Shown piece after piece: positions 1 through 7,839 of a stretch of DNA of 30,132 nucleotides. The DNA is from Halanaerobiales bacterium (GTDB taxonomy: Bacteria > Bacillota > Halanaerobiia > Halanaerobiales > M55B127): assembly GCA_021736965.1 (NCBI GenBank), contig JAIPEV010000001.1, positions 1 through 30,132 of the forward strand. Direction: 5' to 3'. The notes beneath the pieces are model-generated. The model saw only the letters and a list, made by a program, of their open reading frames with translations. It did not search any database and was not told the origin of the DNA. The first letter of the stretch is position 1; every line of letters starts with the position of its first letter. A program made the position numbers and the translations under genes.

Positions 1-37
1 TATTGTTATTTGAGATTAAGAAAATTTAAAAAAGTAC

Positions 38-66
38 TTGACATTAATTTTTTAGTGTATTAACTT
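38..66 (+). promoter_or_regulatory. Promoter P1 (left class)
   Basis: TTGACA (38-43), a 17-base spacer and TAACTT (61-66). It is nearly identical to P2 at 1242-1270 through the -10 and a few bases beyond. It lies 37 bases upstream of the first gene start at 103. Assignment rests on the same architecture recurring ten times in the window. Confidence 0.8.
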
Positions 67-102
67 GATATTGTTAATTAAAATTAAATGAAAGGAATTG
101 TT

Positions 103-411
103 ATGCTAGGTAAAGAATACGTTAATTTTATAGTGAGTACAAACACATTGAAAATTGAAGCTGTATTGAATAGGATTGATTTATTTTTGGATAATGAGGA
201 TATTTATTCAAAAATAGATAAGGAATTAGCTGATAAATTAAAAAATCTAATTAAACAATGTAACCACTATTTAGACAAAGATTGCACTAATAGGGCCATA
301 TATGATTTGGATACAATTTTTGATATTATGAGTGAAATTGCACCAGAAAATTGTACTTTTGGTTATCATGCGTATAACGGCACTGATTTAGGATTTTGGT
401 ATTTTAAATAA
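103..411 (+). CDS. Small unknown protein sharing a C-terminal module with the next gene
   Basis: Unrecognised 102-residue protein. I chose ATG 103 over the in-frame ATG 88 because ATG 88 lies inside the Shine-Dalgarno context (AAATGAAAGGAA), at the place where other genes of the window read ACGAAAGGAA; the SD then sits six bases before 103. The last ~60 residues resemble the end of the next protein: both carry an IAP-x(3)-FGY stretch followed by LGF-[WY] close to the C-terminus. It is the first gene after P1. No catalytic motif, membrane segment or signal peptide is visible, and function is unknown. Confidence 0.7.
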   Translation: MLGKEYVNFIVSTNTLKIEAVLNRIDLFLDNEDIYSKIDKELADKLKNLIKQCNHYLDKDCTNRAIYDLDTIFDIMSEIAPENCTFGYHAYNGTDLGFWYFK

Positions 412-432
412 GCATATATGCTAATATTTTTT
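411..432 (+). terminator. Palindrome followed by a T-run (weak terminator or operator)
   Basis: A perfect 12-base palindrome AGCATATATGCT (411-422) begins at the last base of the preceding stop codon and is followed by six T at 427-432. The possible hairpin stem is only about 4 bp around a TATA loop, so termination would be weak. A binding site for a dimeric protein is an alternative. Confidence 0.3.
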
Positions 433-456
433 AATCTATAAATAAAGGAAAATATT

Positions 457-1245
457 ATGGAAACTGTATTAAATGAATTTAATGTAAGTAAAAAATTAGA
501 AAAATACGAAAACTTTTTAGATTATCATTTTGAGGATAGAGTAGATGCTTGTATCTTTGAAAGTTTATTTGAATATAGCTTAATTAGAAATCCTAAAAAT
601 AATCAAGTTATTACTGCTAAAAATTTTAATACTTATAACAATCCAGATTTTCAATTTTCTATTTCGTATATACATCAAGCTGATGTTAGATATGAATTAG
701 AACAAGTAGATAATGATTTCTTTACCTTCACTGGTCGGTCGCTTAAGCAACTAAATAAAGAAATTGAGGATAACCACTTAGCTAATTTTGTTTCGGCCAT
801 ACAGGCATATAACGGATCTTTTGATAGCTTATTTATTTATAACTCGTTATCTGAGATTGATTTAATTTCAGAAATTGAAAATAATATAATCAGATATAAG
901 TTACCAGTAGAATTTCAAAATATGGAATTTAGTATGGAAAACTCAACAGAAATTAGAATATCTGAATTTATAAATCTATTTACAAATATTAGAAATTTAC
1001 ATTCGTTTAAAGTTAATATATGTAAGGATATAGATAAAATAATCAAAAAATCCAATAGTTTACTGGATAAATTAAAATATGCTGATGGTGTAATTCAAAA
1101 AGCTGATGTAACTGCTGATATGTTTGCTATACTTGATTTAAAAATTATACCTTTATTAGATAAAATTGCACCAGCAGGATATAAATTTGGATATGATAAC
1201 TGTATAATACACAAAAATTTAGGATTTTATAAAAAAAATACTTGA
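457..1245 (+). CDS. Unknown protein, stop codon embedded in promoter P2
   Basis: Unrecognised 262-residue protein, acidic in its first half. ATG 457 follows AAAGGA with normal spacing. The C-terminal ~65 residues (DKIAPAGYKFGY then NLGFY) resemble the C-terminus of the preceding small gene, suggesting duplication of a shared module with about 195 extra residues fused in front here. The reading frame ends AAT-ACT-TGA, and this TGA is also the centre of the TTGACA -35 box of P2, so the final residues are constrained by the promoter. No enzymatic motif is visible. Confidence 0.8.
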   Translation: METVLNEFNVSKKLEKYENFLDYHFEDRVDACIFESLFEYSLIRNPKNNQVITAKNFNTYNNPDFQFSISYIHQADVRYELEQVDNDFFTFTGRSLKQLNKEIEDNHLANFVSAIQAYNGSFDSLFIYNSLSEIDLISEIENNIIRYKLPVEFQNMEFSMENSTEIRISEFINLFTNIRNLHSFKVNICKDIDKIIKKSNSLLDKLKYADGVIQKADVTADMFAILDLKIIPLLDKIAPAGYKFGYDNCIIHKNLGFYKKNT

Positions 1246-1270
1246 CATTAATTTTTTAGTGTATTAACTT
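1242..1270 (+). promoter_or_regulatory. Promoter P2 (left class), overlapping a stop codon
   Basis: TTGACA (1242-1247), 17-base spacer, TAACTT (1265-1270). The spacer is identical to that of P1. The upstream gene's TGA stop (1243-1245) lies inside the -35 hexamer. It drives the unit starting at 1305. Confidence 0.8.
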
Positions 1271-1291
1271 GATACTGTTATTTAATTAAAC

Positions 1292-1307
1292 GAAAGGAAA
1301 CAAAATG
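1292..1307 (+). repeat. Translation-start module, copy 1
   Basis: GAAAGGAAACAAAATG, a Shine-Dalgarno plus start codon found identically four times in the window (also 4925-4940, 5269-5284, 8389-8404). It fixes the start of the gene at 1305. Confidence 0.75.
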
Positions 1308-1673
1308 AAAATTTATTTAAATGTAATTCAAATTTTAGAGATTGATAGTTTGCTTGACAATCCAATTACAAGCCCTGAAACTAGCCCTTACAGTACAAAA
1401 ATATCTAAATCTATTAAAAAGAAATTTAATAAAAAAATAGTTAGATATACCAGAAACGGGCTTTTATTAAGAGATAATGAATTTAATTTTACCAATAAAG
1501 AATTAGATTTATTGCTAGAGTTAGCAGTAGATGGTTATATGAGTAATAAAAACTTTAATTTCGTTAGTGAGATGGAAACAGCTAAGGAATTAAAAGCCCT
1601 AATTAAGGAATTAAAAGAAAAAACTTACAGAAAAAACAAATTAATCCTTGATATTTATCAATATGGATTATAA
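1305..1673 (+). CDS. Unknown 122-residue protein
   Basis: Unrecognised. The start is fixed by the GAAAGGAAACAAAATG module downstream of P2. The sequence is basic around residues 35-52 (KSIKKKF, KKIVRYTRNG) and ends in a charged, probably helical, lysine/glutamate-rich stretch (residues ~92-115). No known motif is seen. It is the first gene of the unit that runs to about 4.9 kb. Confidence 0.75.
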   Translation: MKIYLNVIQILEIDSLLDNPITSPETSPYSTKISKSIKKKFNKKIVRYTRNGLLLRDNEFNFTNKELDLLLELAVDGYMSNKNFNFVSEMETAKELKALIKELKEKTYRKNKLILDIYQYGL

Positions 1674-1713
1674 ATTAGTATTGTTAATTGAAAACAAAAC
1701 AAAGGAATTTAAA

Positions 1714-2493
1714 ATGAGTAAAGAAAAAACAATCATTAAAAGATGTATTGAATTACCACTTTTCACTGGATTTTATGCTGGTGTCTTGAATTATGATAAT
1801 GAAAATTTAGTTAATTTGATAATAACACCAGATATATATGAAAAATGCTTGCAATATGTATCTGGAAGGTTTGAATCTGAATTATCAGATATTCTAGATG
1901 AGTTAGTATTTGATATGCTAGATTATACTAGCATTAATAAAGCACTAGCAAAACAAGCTAATGAAGCCGTTAGAGATATTCTTATAAGTGAAAATTTAGC
2001 TACTGATTTAAAATATGAAAAATTGTATCAACCATATGCTTATAACTTTGATAATGATAGAATAGATGCGGTTATAAGATTATCCAGTGATAATATTAAC
2101 ACAATTAAAAAGTTTATTAGTAAAACTTTTAAAGATTTTGAACAAGATGTTAAAGATACCTCTACAAGCAGGGACGGCTTTATTTCTTTTCATGAAAATA
2201 AAGCTGATAAAGATGTATGGAAAATTGATAATATTATTAAAAATCATGATAACGCAAAGCTTAAGTTTGTATTAAGTTTTATACTGAATAGATTAAATTA
2301 CTCATCTATTAGTATATTGTACTCAGATTATTATTGTTTACATACAGTTATATTAGAAAACTTATTACCCGAGTATAACACAAACAAAAAAATAGAAAAG
2401 TATCTGGTAAGTGAATTAAAAAAAGAAGGATACAATGATCCTTTAGCTGATACTGGATACTATAATGTTAATCAAACAAAAATTTTTAAATAA
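1714..2493 (+). CDS. Unknown 259-residue protein
   Basis: Unrecognised. A TTG at 1648 is in frame upstream, but ATG 1714 follows AAAGGAATTTAAA, the usual start context here, and the longer form would overlap the preceding gene without its own Shine-Dalgarno. The N-terminus has a hydrophobic/aromatic patch (LPLFTGFYAGVLNY, about residues 14-27) followed by an acidic helical region. No catalytic motif can be named. Confidence 0.75.
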   Translation: MSKEKTIIKRCIELPLFTGFYAGVLNYDNENLVNLIITPDIYEKCLQYVSGRFESELSDILDELVFDMLDYTSINKALAKQANEAVRDILISENLATDLKYEKLYQPYAYNFDNDRIDAVIRLSSDNINTIKKFISKTFKDFEQDVKDTSTSRDGFISFHENKADKDVWKIDNIIKNHDNAKLKFVLSFILNRLNYSSISILYSDYYCLHTVILENLLPEYNTNKKIEKYLVSELKKEGYNDPLADTGYYNVNQTKIFK

Positions 2494-2502
2494 GGAATTA
2501 AA

Positions 2503-2745
2503 ATGTATATTAAAATTATTTTTATTGATAAAGAAGCTGCTAAATTACCTTTAGAAATCTTAAAAGAAAGTAAAGTAAAATGTATAAAAGAGTTAAAAAA
2601 ATATTTCAATAAAAATGATTTGAAATATTATCCTACTGTACAAAAGTATAAAACAGAAAAAACTGATAAAGTATTTATCTGGAAACAGTATGTTTTAGTG
2701 TATAACTTTGATTTAGGCTATGTAAATCTTTATAAAGAAAAGTAA
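2503..2745 (+). CDS. Small basic unknown protein
   Basis: Unrecognised 80-residue protein rich in lysine and tyrosine. ATG 2503 follows AAGGAATTAAA and the gene starts nine bases after the previous stop, so it is co-transcribed. It is the last gene before the hairpin at 2763-2806. Confidence 0.7.
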   Translation: MYIKIIFIDKEAAKLPLEILKESKVKCIKELKKYFNKNDLKYYPTVQKYKTEKTDKVFIWKQYVLVYNFDLGYVNLYKEK

Positions 2746-2762
2746 AGGTAAACTATTAATAA

Positions 2763-2806
2763 GCTAGTAAAGCTTGTTAAAATTGAAATTAGCAGGCTTT
2801 ACTAGC
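2763..2806 (+). other. Strong intergenic hairpin without a U-tract
   Basis: GCTAGTAAAGCTTG (2763-2776) pairs with CAGGCTTTACTAGC (2793-2806): 14 pairs with a single G-U, closing a 16-base loop. The outer 11 pairs are perfect. No T-run follows, so it is not a classical intrinsic terminator. It lies in the 80-base gap just upstream of two small membrane-protein genes and could be an RNA processing or stability element, or an operator. Confidence 0.65.
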
Positions 2807-2825
2807 AAACTTAAAGGATTTGATT

Positions 2826-3005
2826 ATGAAACTAATAAGATATTTTATACTAGTAGTTTTTATATTAATCACTGGAAGGTTTCTGTATCATGTAATTGAA
2901 AAGAATATAGTAGGTACTTACTTAATACTTGAAATAATAATTTTAGCAGTATTTTATTTTGTTTGCTGGTTTATTATTAACTATGTTTTTAAAGAAAGGA
3001 ATTAA
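2826..3005 (+). CDS. Small two-span membrane protein
   Basis: Unrecognised 59-residue protein. ATG 2826 follows AAAGGA with seven-base spacing and is preferred to the in-frame TTG 2820. Two hydrophobic segments (about residues 4-23 and 29-53) are separated by a short charged turn, and the end is charged (KERN), so a two-span inner-membrane protein is likely. It follows the hairpin at 2763-2806 and precedes another two-span membrane protein by one base, suggesting a functional pair. Holin-like or superinfection-exclusion roles are possible but not supported by any motif. Confidence 0.65.
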   Translation: MKLIRYFILVVFILITGRFLYHVIEKNIVGTYLILEIIILAVFYFVCWFIINYVFKERN

Positions 3006-3006
3006 A

Positions 3007-3369
3007 ATGAAATTAAAAGAATTTAAAAAATTAAATAAGTATAAGCTATTATCTGTTTTTGGTATTGTTTTAATTTTGATTAGCTTGTTTCTATTATTTA
3101 TTGATAGTACTGTTTTATTTGTAGTATTTTTCTTTGTAGGATATACTATAATTATTAAAGTTTCAGATATGCTAGATAGGAATGAAATATTTAGTATCAA
3201 TGAGTACGAAAAAATAATTATACAGGATAGTTTAGAAAACTCAGATATAATGAAGGGCTTTTATTTAAATGATTTAGCAGGCCAATTTACAGAAAAGCAA
3301 GTTAATAATATTTTACAGGCTAAACAAGCCCTAGAAACTAAATTTAATGTTAAAATAAAAGATAGTTAA
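3007..3369 (+). CDS. Membrane protein with cytoplasmic tail
   Basis: Unrecognised 120-residue protein. ATG 3007 follows GAAAGGAATTAAA, whereas the longer in-frame start at 2959 would lie inside the preceding gene. A basic N-terminus (KLKEFKKLNKYK) precedes two hydrophobic segments (about residues 13-32 and 35-51), then a soluble tail of ~70 residues rich in glutamine, asparagine and glutamate. By the positive-inside rule both ends are probably cytoplasmic. It forms a pair with the preceding small membrane protein. Confidence 0.7.
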   Translation: MKLKEFKKLNKYKLLSVFGIVLILISLFLLFIDSTVLFVVFFFVGYTIIIKVSDMLDRNEIFSINEYEKIIIQDSLENSDIMKGFYLNDLAGQFTEKQVNNILQAKQALETKFNVKIKDS

Positions 3370-3403
3370 ATAATAATTTTTAACCTATAGACGGAGATAA
3401 AAA

Positions 3404-3865
3404 ATGAATATTGAAACTTTAGAAACGAAAAGAGAAGCTTTAAGAGTAGAGTATAATAAACTACAAAGTACAAAGCACCCGAAAGTAAATAAAGTAATTA
3501 GACAATTAACAAATATTAATAACCAAATACTTAGCTGGTATAAAGATAACATGTTAAAGATTGTAGAAGCTTATCCAAAGAATAAAATAAAATTACCTAG
3601 TAATATAATTAAGGATAAATCTAAAGATTGGATTTTATCTAGATTTAACATTAGTATTCCTGATGGTATGGTGTTTAGTAAAGCTAGGGAATACAAAGGC
3701 CAATCCATACCAGTAAGGTACAGGCAAACTATAGGGTATCTGGTAACAGGCTATTTAACAGTAAATAACAAGCTGTATAGTCAAGGCAATAAAGATTTTA
3801 ATTATTTAAAAAAGCATTATAAATTAAGACCTTATTCAGAAGCTAAAAAATTAATAAAGGATTAA
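3404..3865 (+). CDS. Unknown 153-residue basic protein
   Basis: Unrecognised. ATG 3404 follows CGGAGATAA. The first ~45 residues look helical and possibly coiled-coil (LETKREALRVEYNKLQ). The rest is strongly basic, with GYLVTGYLTVNNKLYSQG in the C-terminal half suggesting beta strands. A nucleic-acid-binding role is possible from charge alone. Confidence 0.7.
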   Translation: MNIETLETKREALRVEYNKLQSTKHPKVNKVIRQLTNINNQILSWYKDNMLKIVEAYPKNKIKLPSNIIKDKSKDWILSRFNISIPDGMVFSKAREYKGQSIPVRYRQTIGYLVTGYLTVNNKLYSQGNKDFNYLKKHYKLRPYSEAKKLIKD

Positions 3866-3870
3866 AAATA

Positions 3871-4371
3871 ATGATAGTACACTTAAGCGAATTGGATAAG
3901 ATAGATTTAGATTTAGAATATGAACAATATGTTAATTATAAACCTAATGGCTTATGGTATAGCTTTGATAATCTTTGGATAGATTTATGCAAAGAAGAAA
4001 TGAGTTATAGAATATCCATTAATGATAATATTTTTCTACTGAAACTTAATGATAAAAATATATATAAAATATATGATTATGATAGCTTTATATATTTTGT
4101 AGAAACTTATATAGATAATTCTGCTGAGTTTGACTATGAATTTCAAGGAATAGATTGGCCTTTAGTTTGTGAAAAATATGATGGAATAGAAATTAAAAAT
4201 TATTTTACATTAAGAGATGACTACGGGCTAGATAGATTTAGCTGGTTTTCCTCTTTAGATGTCCCTAGTGGTTGTGTTTGGAATTTAAATATTGTAGAGA
4301 TACTTAAAAGATATTCATATAAAGAATGGGAAAATAAAAAAATATATAACAGAAAGGTAAGATATGAGTAA
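3871..4371 (+). CDS. Acidic unknown protein with KPNGLWYS motif
   Basis: A 166-residue acidic, aromatic-rich protein. The features KPNGLWYS (residues ~24-31) with WIDLCKEE after it, IDWPLVCEKYDGIEI in the middle and SGCVWNL near the end match a pattern I associate with a conserved family of unknown function from phages and bacteria (GLWxS ... DWxxxxxxYDGI ... SGCxW). That recognition is from memory and unverified. It begins five bases after the previous stop, and its last eight bases overlap the next gene. Confidence 0.7.
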   Translation: MIVHLSELDKIDLDLEYEQYVNYKPNGLWYSFDNLWIDLCKEEMSYRISINDNIFLLKLNDKNIYKIYDYDSFIYFVETYIDNSAEFDYEFQGIDWPLVCEKYDGIEIKNYFTLRDDYGLDRFSWFSSLDVPSGCVWNLNIVEILKRYSYKEWENKKIYNRKVRYE

Positions 4372-4864
4372 CAGGCAAAGCTCTATTTTTATAGGTAAAT
4401 ATCCATTTGCAAAGTGTCCTATTTGTAAGAATAACTCAATTGTAAAAAATAAAAATAAATATGGTAATATTGAATTAGAGTGTCCCGAGTGTAAATTAGA
4501 AACTGAATATATAAATTCAAGGTTATTTGTTATTAAACATGATACAGATGTTAATTGGGAAATTAGTTTTTCTGGTTTTGAAGGTTGCCCCTATTGCAAT
4601 TTTCAAAGAAAATGGGAAACAGACAATAAAACATATATCGATGGTATTGTCTATTGGAGCACTTATTGTAAGTTAGATAGGGTACAGGCTAGGGAATACT
4701 TTGTAATTGGCTTAAAATTGAAATTAGATAGGTTTATGCTGATTGGAAACAAAGAGTATTTAACAGATGAAATAAAAGAAAAATTGTACAAAAAACATAG
4801 GAAACATAAAGAAATAGTAGACAATTTATTAAATGATATAAATATAAATTATGATTTTTTTTAA
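4364..4864 (+). CDS. Zinc-ribbon protein
   Basis: A 166-residue protein with CPIC (residues ~18-21) and CPEC (~40-43) spaced as a zinc ribbon, then CPYC at ~75-78 and a lone Cys near residue 102 that might belong to a second site. The C-terminal ~40 residues are lysine-rich and helical. ATG 4364 sits inside the end of the previous gene (8-base overlap), so translation is probably coupled. Function unknown; zinc-ribbon proteins of this size often bind nucleic acid or protein partners. Confidence 0.75.
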   Translation: MSNRQSSIFIGKYPFAKCPICKNNSIVKNKNKYGNIELECPECKLETEYINSRLFVIKHDTDVNWEISFSGFEGCPYCNFQRKWETDNKTYIDGIVYWSTYCKLDRVQAREYFVIGLKLKLDRFMLIGNKEYLTDEIKEKLYKKHRKHKEIVDNLLNDININYDFF

Positions 4865-4873
4865 AATTATATC

Positions 4874-4902
4874 TTGACTTTTATTTTTATATGTTTTAGA
4901 TT
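4874..4902 (+). promoter_or_regulatory. Promoter P3
   Basis: TTGACT (4874-4879), 17-base spacer, TAGATT (4897-4902). It begins just after the stop codon of the zinc-ribbon gene and drives the unit starting at 4938. Confidence 0.75.
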
Positions 4903-4924
4903 GTAATTGTTATTTAAAAACAAA

Positions 4925-4940
4925 GAAAGGAAACAAAATG
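4925..4940 (+). repeat. Translation-start module, copy 2
   Basis: GAAAGGAAACAAAATG, identical to the copies at 1292, 5269 and 8389. It sets the start of the gene at 4938. Confidence 0.75.
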
Positions 4941-5285
4941 GAAAATTACTTTTTAGAAATGATTAAGGAAACAGACGAAATATCAATGGATAATCTTTAC
5001 CGTACTAATGGCGGTGTTTATCTGGAGCTCCATGATAATCATACTGCTTGGCAAGTTAATCCAGTTAGTCAATTTTTTTATGATTATATTTTATTTGAAA
5101 AAATTAATGAGTTTAAAGAAAAAACAGGACAGGATATATATTTACTAGGCCGGAGTGGTAGACATGTTTGTATAGAAATGAATATGGATAATATTAAAAA
5201 TTTTAAAAAGTATCAAAAATTAGCTTTAAAACTAGAGCAGGATTTTATTAACGAGATTAATAAATCTGGAAAGGAAACAAAATGA
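4938..5285 (+). CDS. Conserved unknown protein with GRSGRHVCIE motif
   Basis: A 115-residue protein. LGRSGRHVCIE (about residues 70-80) followed by a helical YQKLALKLEQDFINEIN tail resembles a conserved hypothetical family from phages and plasmids that I recall by its GRSGRHV(C/Y)(V/I)E signature; function unknown. First gene after P3, with a standard start module. Its last codons are made from the next gene's Shine-Dalgarno, and its TGA overlaps the next ATG (ATGA). Confidence 0.75.
   Translation: MENYFLEMIKETDEISMDNLYRTNGGVYLELHDNHTAWQVNPVSQFFYDYILFEKINEFKEKTGQDIYLLGRSGRHVCIEMNMDNIKNFKKYQKLALKLEQDFINEINKSGKETK
5269..5284 (+). repeat. Translation-start module, copy 3, inside coding sequence
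   Basis: GAAAGGAAACAAAATG lies wholly within the 3' end of the preceding gene and provides its final residues (GKETK). Same 16-mer as at 1292, 4925 and 8389. Confidence 0.75.
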
Positions 5286-5491
5286 GTAATAAATTTCATA
5301 AGAATTATGATAAGTGGTTAGCAGATTGTAGGAATGAATTAAAAAAAATGGGGTATGATCCTGCTGAGTGTGAAATTTGTGAAAGTGGTAAAGTATATTG
5401 GGGCGGTTCATTGGTAATTTCTGATATAGGATTTGTAACACCTTGGAAGGAAAGCAGACACTATACACCTTTAACTTGTTATAGTAATTAA
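5282..5491 (+). CDS. Small unknown protein
   Basis: Unrecognised 69-residue protein, four-base overlap (ATGA) with the previous gene. A charged N-terminal helix (NYDKWLADCRNELKKMGYD) is followed by CEIC and an aromatic/glycine stretch, with a last Cys near the C-terminus. With only CxxC and single cysteines a metal site is uncertain. Confidence 0.65.
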   Translation: MSNKFHKNYDKWLADCRNELKKMGYDPAECEICESGKVYWGGSLVISDIGFVTPWKESRHYTPLTCYSN

Positions 5492-5515
5492 TATAATTTA
5501 AACGAAAGGAAAACT

Positions 5516-6319
5516 ATGTATTATGTACAATTTTTTAAAGAAAAAAATACTGGTAATTTAGTTTCGATACTTGGTTCAGACCAGAACAAAAAACTAGATG
5601 GTAGAAAAAATTTAGAAAATTTAAAGAAACAAGTAAAGAGTATTGTAAAAAAGTTAGATAATCCTTACATTGATGCTTATGAAATTAGGAAAGGTACTTT
5701 AAAAGATTATTCAGTTTTATTTAAAAAAGAACAAGTACTTTCTACAAAACAACAAGTGTATGTAAATGATTTATGTAATTTAATAAATACTCTTATTTCT
5801 AATAAAAAAGACCAAAATTTAGAAAACTTAAAGGACGCTTATGGATTATTGCCTGCTTGTCCTTATAAATATACGGCTAAATCTTGGGAAAAAAGTAATT
5901 TCTCTATAAAGGATATACTTAATAATTTTCTGGATAGAGATTCCATTTTAACAGGCGACGAAATTCAACAAATTGAAATTCTTAAAGATAAGATAAGAAA
6001 CTTTAGAAAAAATTTTATAGATGCTAAAGCACAAGTTATCTCTATTATTGAGTGTATAAGGAAAGGCCACTTGTACATTAATAGGTATCAGCTTTATAAA
6101 AATATAAATGAACAAACAATTGCTAAACAAAATTATCTTACCAGTGAGGAAACAAAAGAATTAAGACATTATATTGAAACTGAGTATAACAGGGCAATTC
6201 TTAAAAATTACCATACTAAAAAGTGTGATAATTGCGGTAAAATTACTATTGAATCAACTTATAATCTTAATTATGGTTTATGCAATATTTGCGTTAAAAA
6301 TATGGAAAGGGACATATGA
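5516..6319 (+). CDS. Unknown protein with C-terminal zinc ribbon
   Basis: Unrecognised 267-residue, lysine-rich helical protein. The C-terminal ~35 residues hold CDNCG and CNIC about 20 residues apart, a compact four-Cys zinc ribbon. ATG 5516 follows AACGAAAGGAAAACT, a variant of the recurrent start module. The long helical middle (about residues 60-220) could be a coiled-coil or partner-binding region. The stop TGA overlaps the next ATG by four bases, implying coupled translation. Confidence 0.75.
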   Translation: MYYVQFFKEKNTGNLVSILGSDQNKKLDGRKNLENLKKQVKSIVKKLDNPYIDAYEIRKGTLKDYSVLFKKEQVLSTKQQVYVNDLCNLINTLISNKKDQNLENLKDAYGLLPACPYKYTAKSWEKSNFSIKDILNNFLDRDSILTGDEIQQIEILKDKIRNFRKNFIDAKAQVISIIECIRKGHLYINRYQLYKNINEQTIAKQNYLTSEETKELRHYIETEYNRAILKNYHTKKCDNCGKITIESTYNLNYGLCNICVKNMERDI

Positions 6320-6867
6320 GTTATAAAATTGAATTTGACAGAAAAATATTTTGGTTTGGTAGTGAATTAAGTAAAGATTATTTATTTTTTGTTGAAGAAG
6401 GCAGTAATAATATTATTGATAATACTACTGGTAAAATATCTAGAGATTGGGAACTTATCTGTATAGGGAAAGAATATGAACTTATGCAAGTTATTTGTAA
6501 AAGAGCAGGCTATACAGAAGGTAATATTTTAAGATACTCTAATGGAATAACCACACCAGAAAACTATATTAAAAAATATAGAAATCTAATAAAAAATGCA
6601 AAGCAGATTTATTATTTATTAGAGGATAGAACTCTTAAGCTAATTGTGTCTGTATATAATTTTGAGGATAGACTTGATTATGATAAAGAAAAAATAATGG
6701 AATACAGTAAATTATACAATGTTAAAAAAGAAGCTGGTAAAGATATTTATGATGAAACAGTTTATTATTTTAAAGTGATAATCAATAAAGAACAAGATTT
6801 ACAAACTTTTTTTAATTTAGCTTATTATCAAAAGCATTCTAGATTTTCTGCTAGATTTTTAAAATAA
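6316..6867 (+). CDS. Unknown 183-residue protein
   Basis: Unrecognised. The start overlaps the preceding stop (ATGA). Aromatic-rich and alternating in charge, with no catalytic motif, zinc site or membrane span. Last gene of the P3 unit; P4 begins fifteen bases after its stop. Confidence 0.7.
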   Translation: MSYKIEFDRKIFWFGSELSKDYLFFVEEGSNNIIDNTTGKISRDWELICIGKEYELMQVICKRAGYTEGNILRYSNGITTPENYIKKYRNLIKNAKQIYYLLEDRTLKLIVSVYNFEDRLDYDKEKIMEYSKLYNVKKEAGKDIYDETVYYFKVIINKEQDLQTFFNLAYYQKHSRFSARFLK

Positions 6868-6881
6868 TTTTAAGATTTTAC

Positions 6882-6910
6882 TTGACATTGTAAAATGTTA
6901 TCATTAGGTT
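6882..6910 (+). promoter_or_regulatory. Promoter P4
   Basis: TTGACA (6882-6887), 17-base spacer, TAGGTT (6905-6910), followed by a leader (GTTATTTAAAAATAAACG) like that of P3. It drives the unit starting at 6948. Confidence 0.75.
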
Positions 6911-6933
6911 ATAATCGTTATTTAAAAATAAAC

Positions 6934-6950
6934 GAAAGGGAAACAAAATG
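6934..6950 (+). repeat. Translation-start module, variant
   Basis: GAAAGGGAAACAAAATG, one G longer than the four identical copies. It sets the start at 6948. Confidence 0.65.
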
Positions 6951-7601
6951 GAATTTTTACAATTAATTGCCAAATCGGTTGATAAGTTTAGTGAAAATTT
7001 GTATATCTTTAAAGATAAAAAGATAGAAGGCAATGATTTAGCCGATGATAGATTTGTTATTGGAACTAGTAAACTAATGTACGAAACTAAAGATTATGAT
7101 AAAGCTGAGGAATTAATTTCTAAAATATCCAGTTATAAAAGTGTTATAAGACAGTTTGACAGGCTAGAAAATTACTATAGTTTGGAAAGTGTTTTTTATA
7201 AATTACAAAAAGGAAAGTTTTTTGTTCTTAAATTTAAGACAAAATATCAAGATATATCTGCTGATATTAAAGATATTTCTAATGGTATTAACAATAAAAG
7301 AAAATATTTTCCTTCAAATACACAAATAGAGACAAAAGCTATTGATACCGATTTATTTTGGTATTCTAAATATTTAAAAAAATATACTCAAGTTGTTATA
7401 ACAAAGGATAATATTCCTACAATAATAGACCCTTTATATATGGAAATATTTAAGAAAGCAGGGGGCTTGTATAGTACAAATATGAAGGATACTTTAATAA
7501 GCAAAGACCAAAATGTTATAGCTGTTCCTGAACTATCAGACGATCAATATAATTTTGATTGTATTTCAAAAGATGGTTATTATTATATAACTAAAAAGTA
7601 A
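6948..7601 (+). CDS. Unknown 217-residue protein
   Basis: Unrecognised. First gene after P4, with the start module at 6934-6950. It is lysine- and tyrosine-rich, with short hydrophobic strands in the C-terminal half (QVVITKDNIPTIIDPLYMEIF). No known motif, membrane segment or zinc site. It ends ten bases before the next gene. Confidence 0.7.
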   Translation: MEFLQLIAKSVDKFSENLYIFKDKKIEGNDLADDRFVIGTSKLMYETKDYDKAEELISKISSYKSVIRQFDRLENYYSLESVFYKLQKGKFFVLKFKTKYQDISADIKDISNGINNKRKYFPSNTQIETKAIDTDLFWYSKYLKKYTQVVITKDNIPTIIDPLYMEIFKKAGGLYSTNMKDTLISKDQNVIAVPELSDDQYNFDCISKDGYYYITKK

Positions 7602-7611
7602 AGGAATTAGA

Positions 7612-7839
7612 ATGTATCAATTTTTATCTAGAATTACAGGATTTAGTTTTGAGGAAACTATAAAACTTTTTTTAAAAGTTAAAGAAATGAAAACTGAGGA
7701 TTTACAGGAATGGTTAGAAAGCTCTAAACAGGGGATAAACTATTCTACAAAAGTAAGAACAAAAAGAATGATAGTAATTGATGAGTTAATCAAAAGAAAA
7801 GAAATTAAAAATAAAGGAATTAAATCATGCAACAAATAA
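7612..7839 (+). CDS. Small basic unknown protein
   Basis: Unrecognised 75-residue protein. ATG 7612 follows AAAGGAATTAG. An N-terminal helical stretch is followed by a strongly basic C-terminus (VRTKRMIVIDELIKRKEIKNKG), which would suit nucleic-acid or protein binding. The last 13 bases overlap the following gene and contain its Shine-Dalgarno. Confidence 0.65.
   Translation: MYQFLSRITGFSFEETIKLFLKVKEMKTEDLQEWLESSKQGINYSTKVRTKRMIVIDELIKRKEIKNKGIKSCNK

Noticed and set aside
1..37. Leader of another promoter and tRNA like P5
   Set aside because: ATTTGAGATTAAGAA (8-22) also occurs just before the tRNA (8911-8925), but 15-base matches are expected by chance in sequence this AT-rich and no tRNA follows.
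2087..2275. Overlapping + strand frame with hydrophobic residues that looks like a membrane protein
   Set aside because: Out of frame within the gene at 1714-2493, without a ribosome site; hydrophobicity comes from AT-rich sequence.
5232..5468. Minus-strand 78-codon frame
   Set aside because: Overlaps two well-supported + strand genes and would be the only minus-strand gene; no Shine-Dalgarno.
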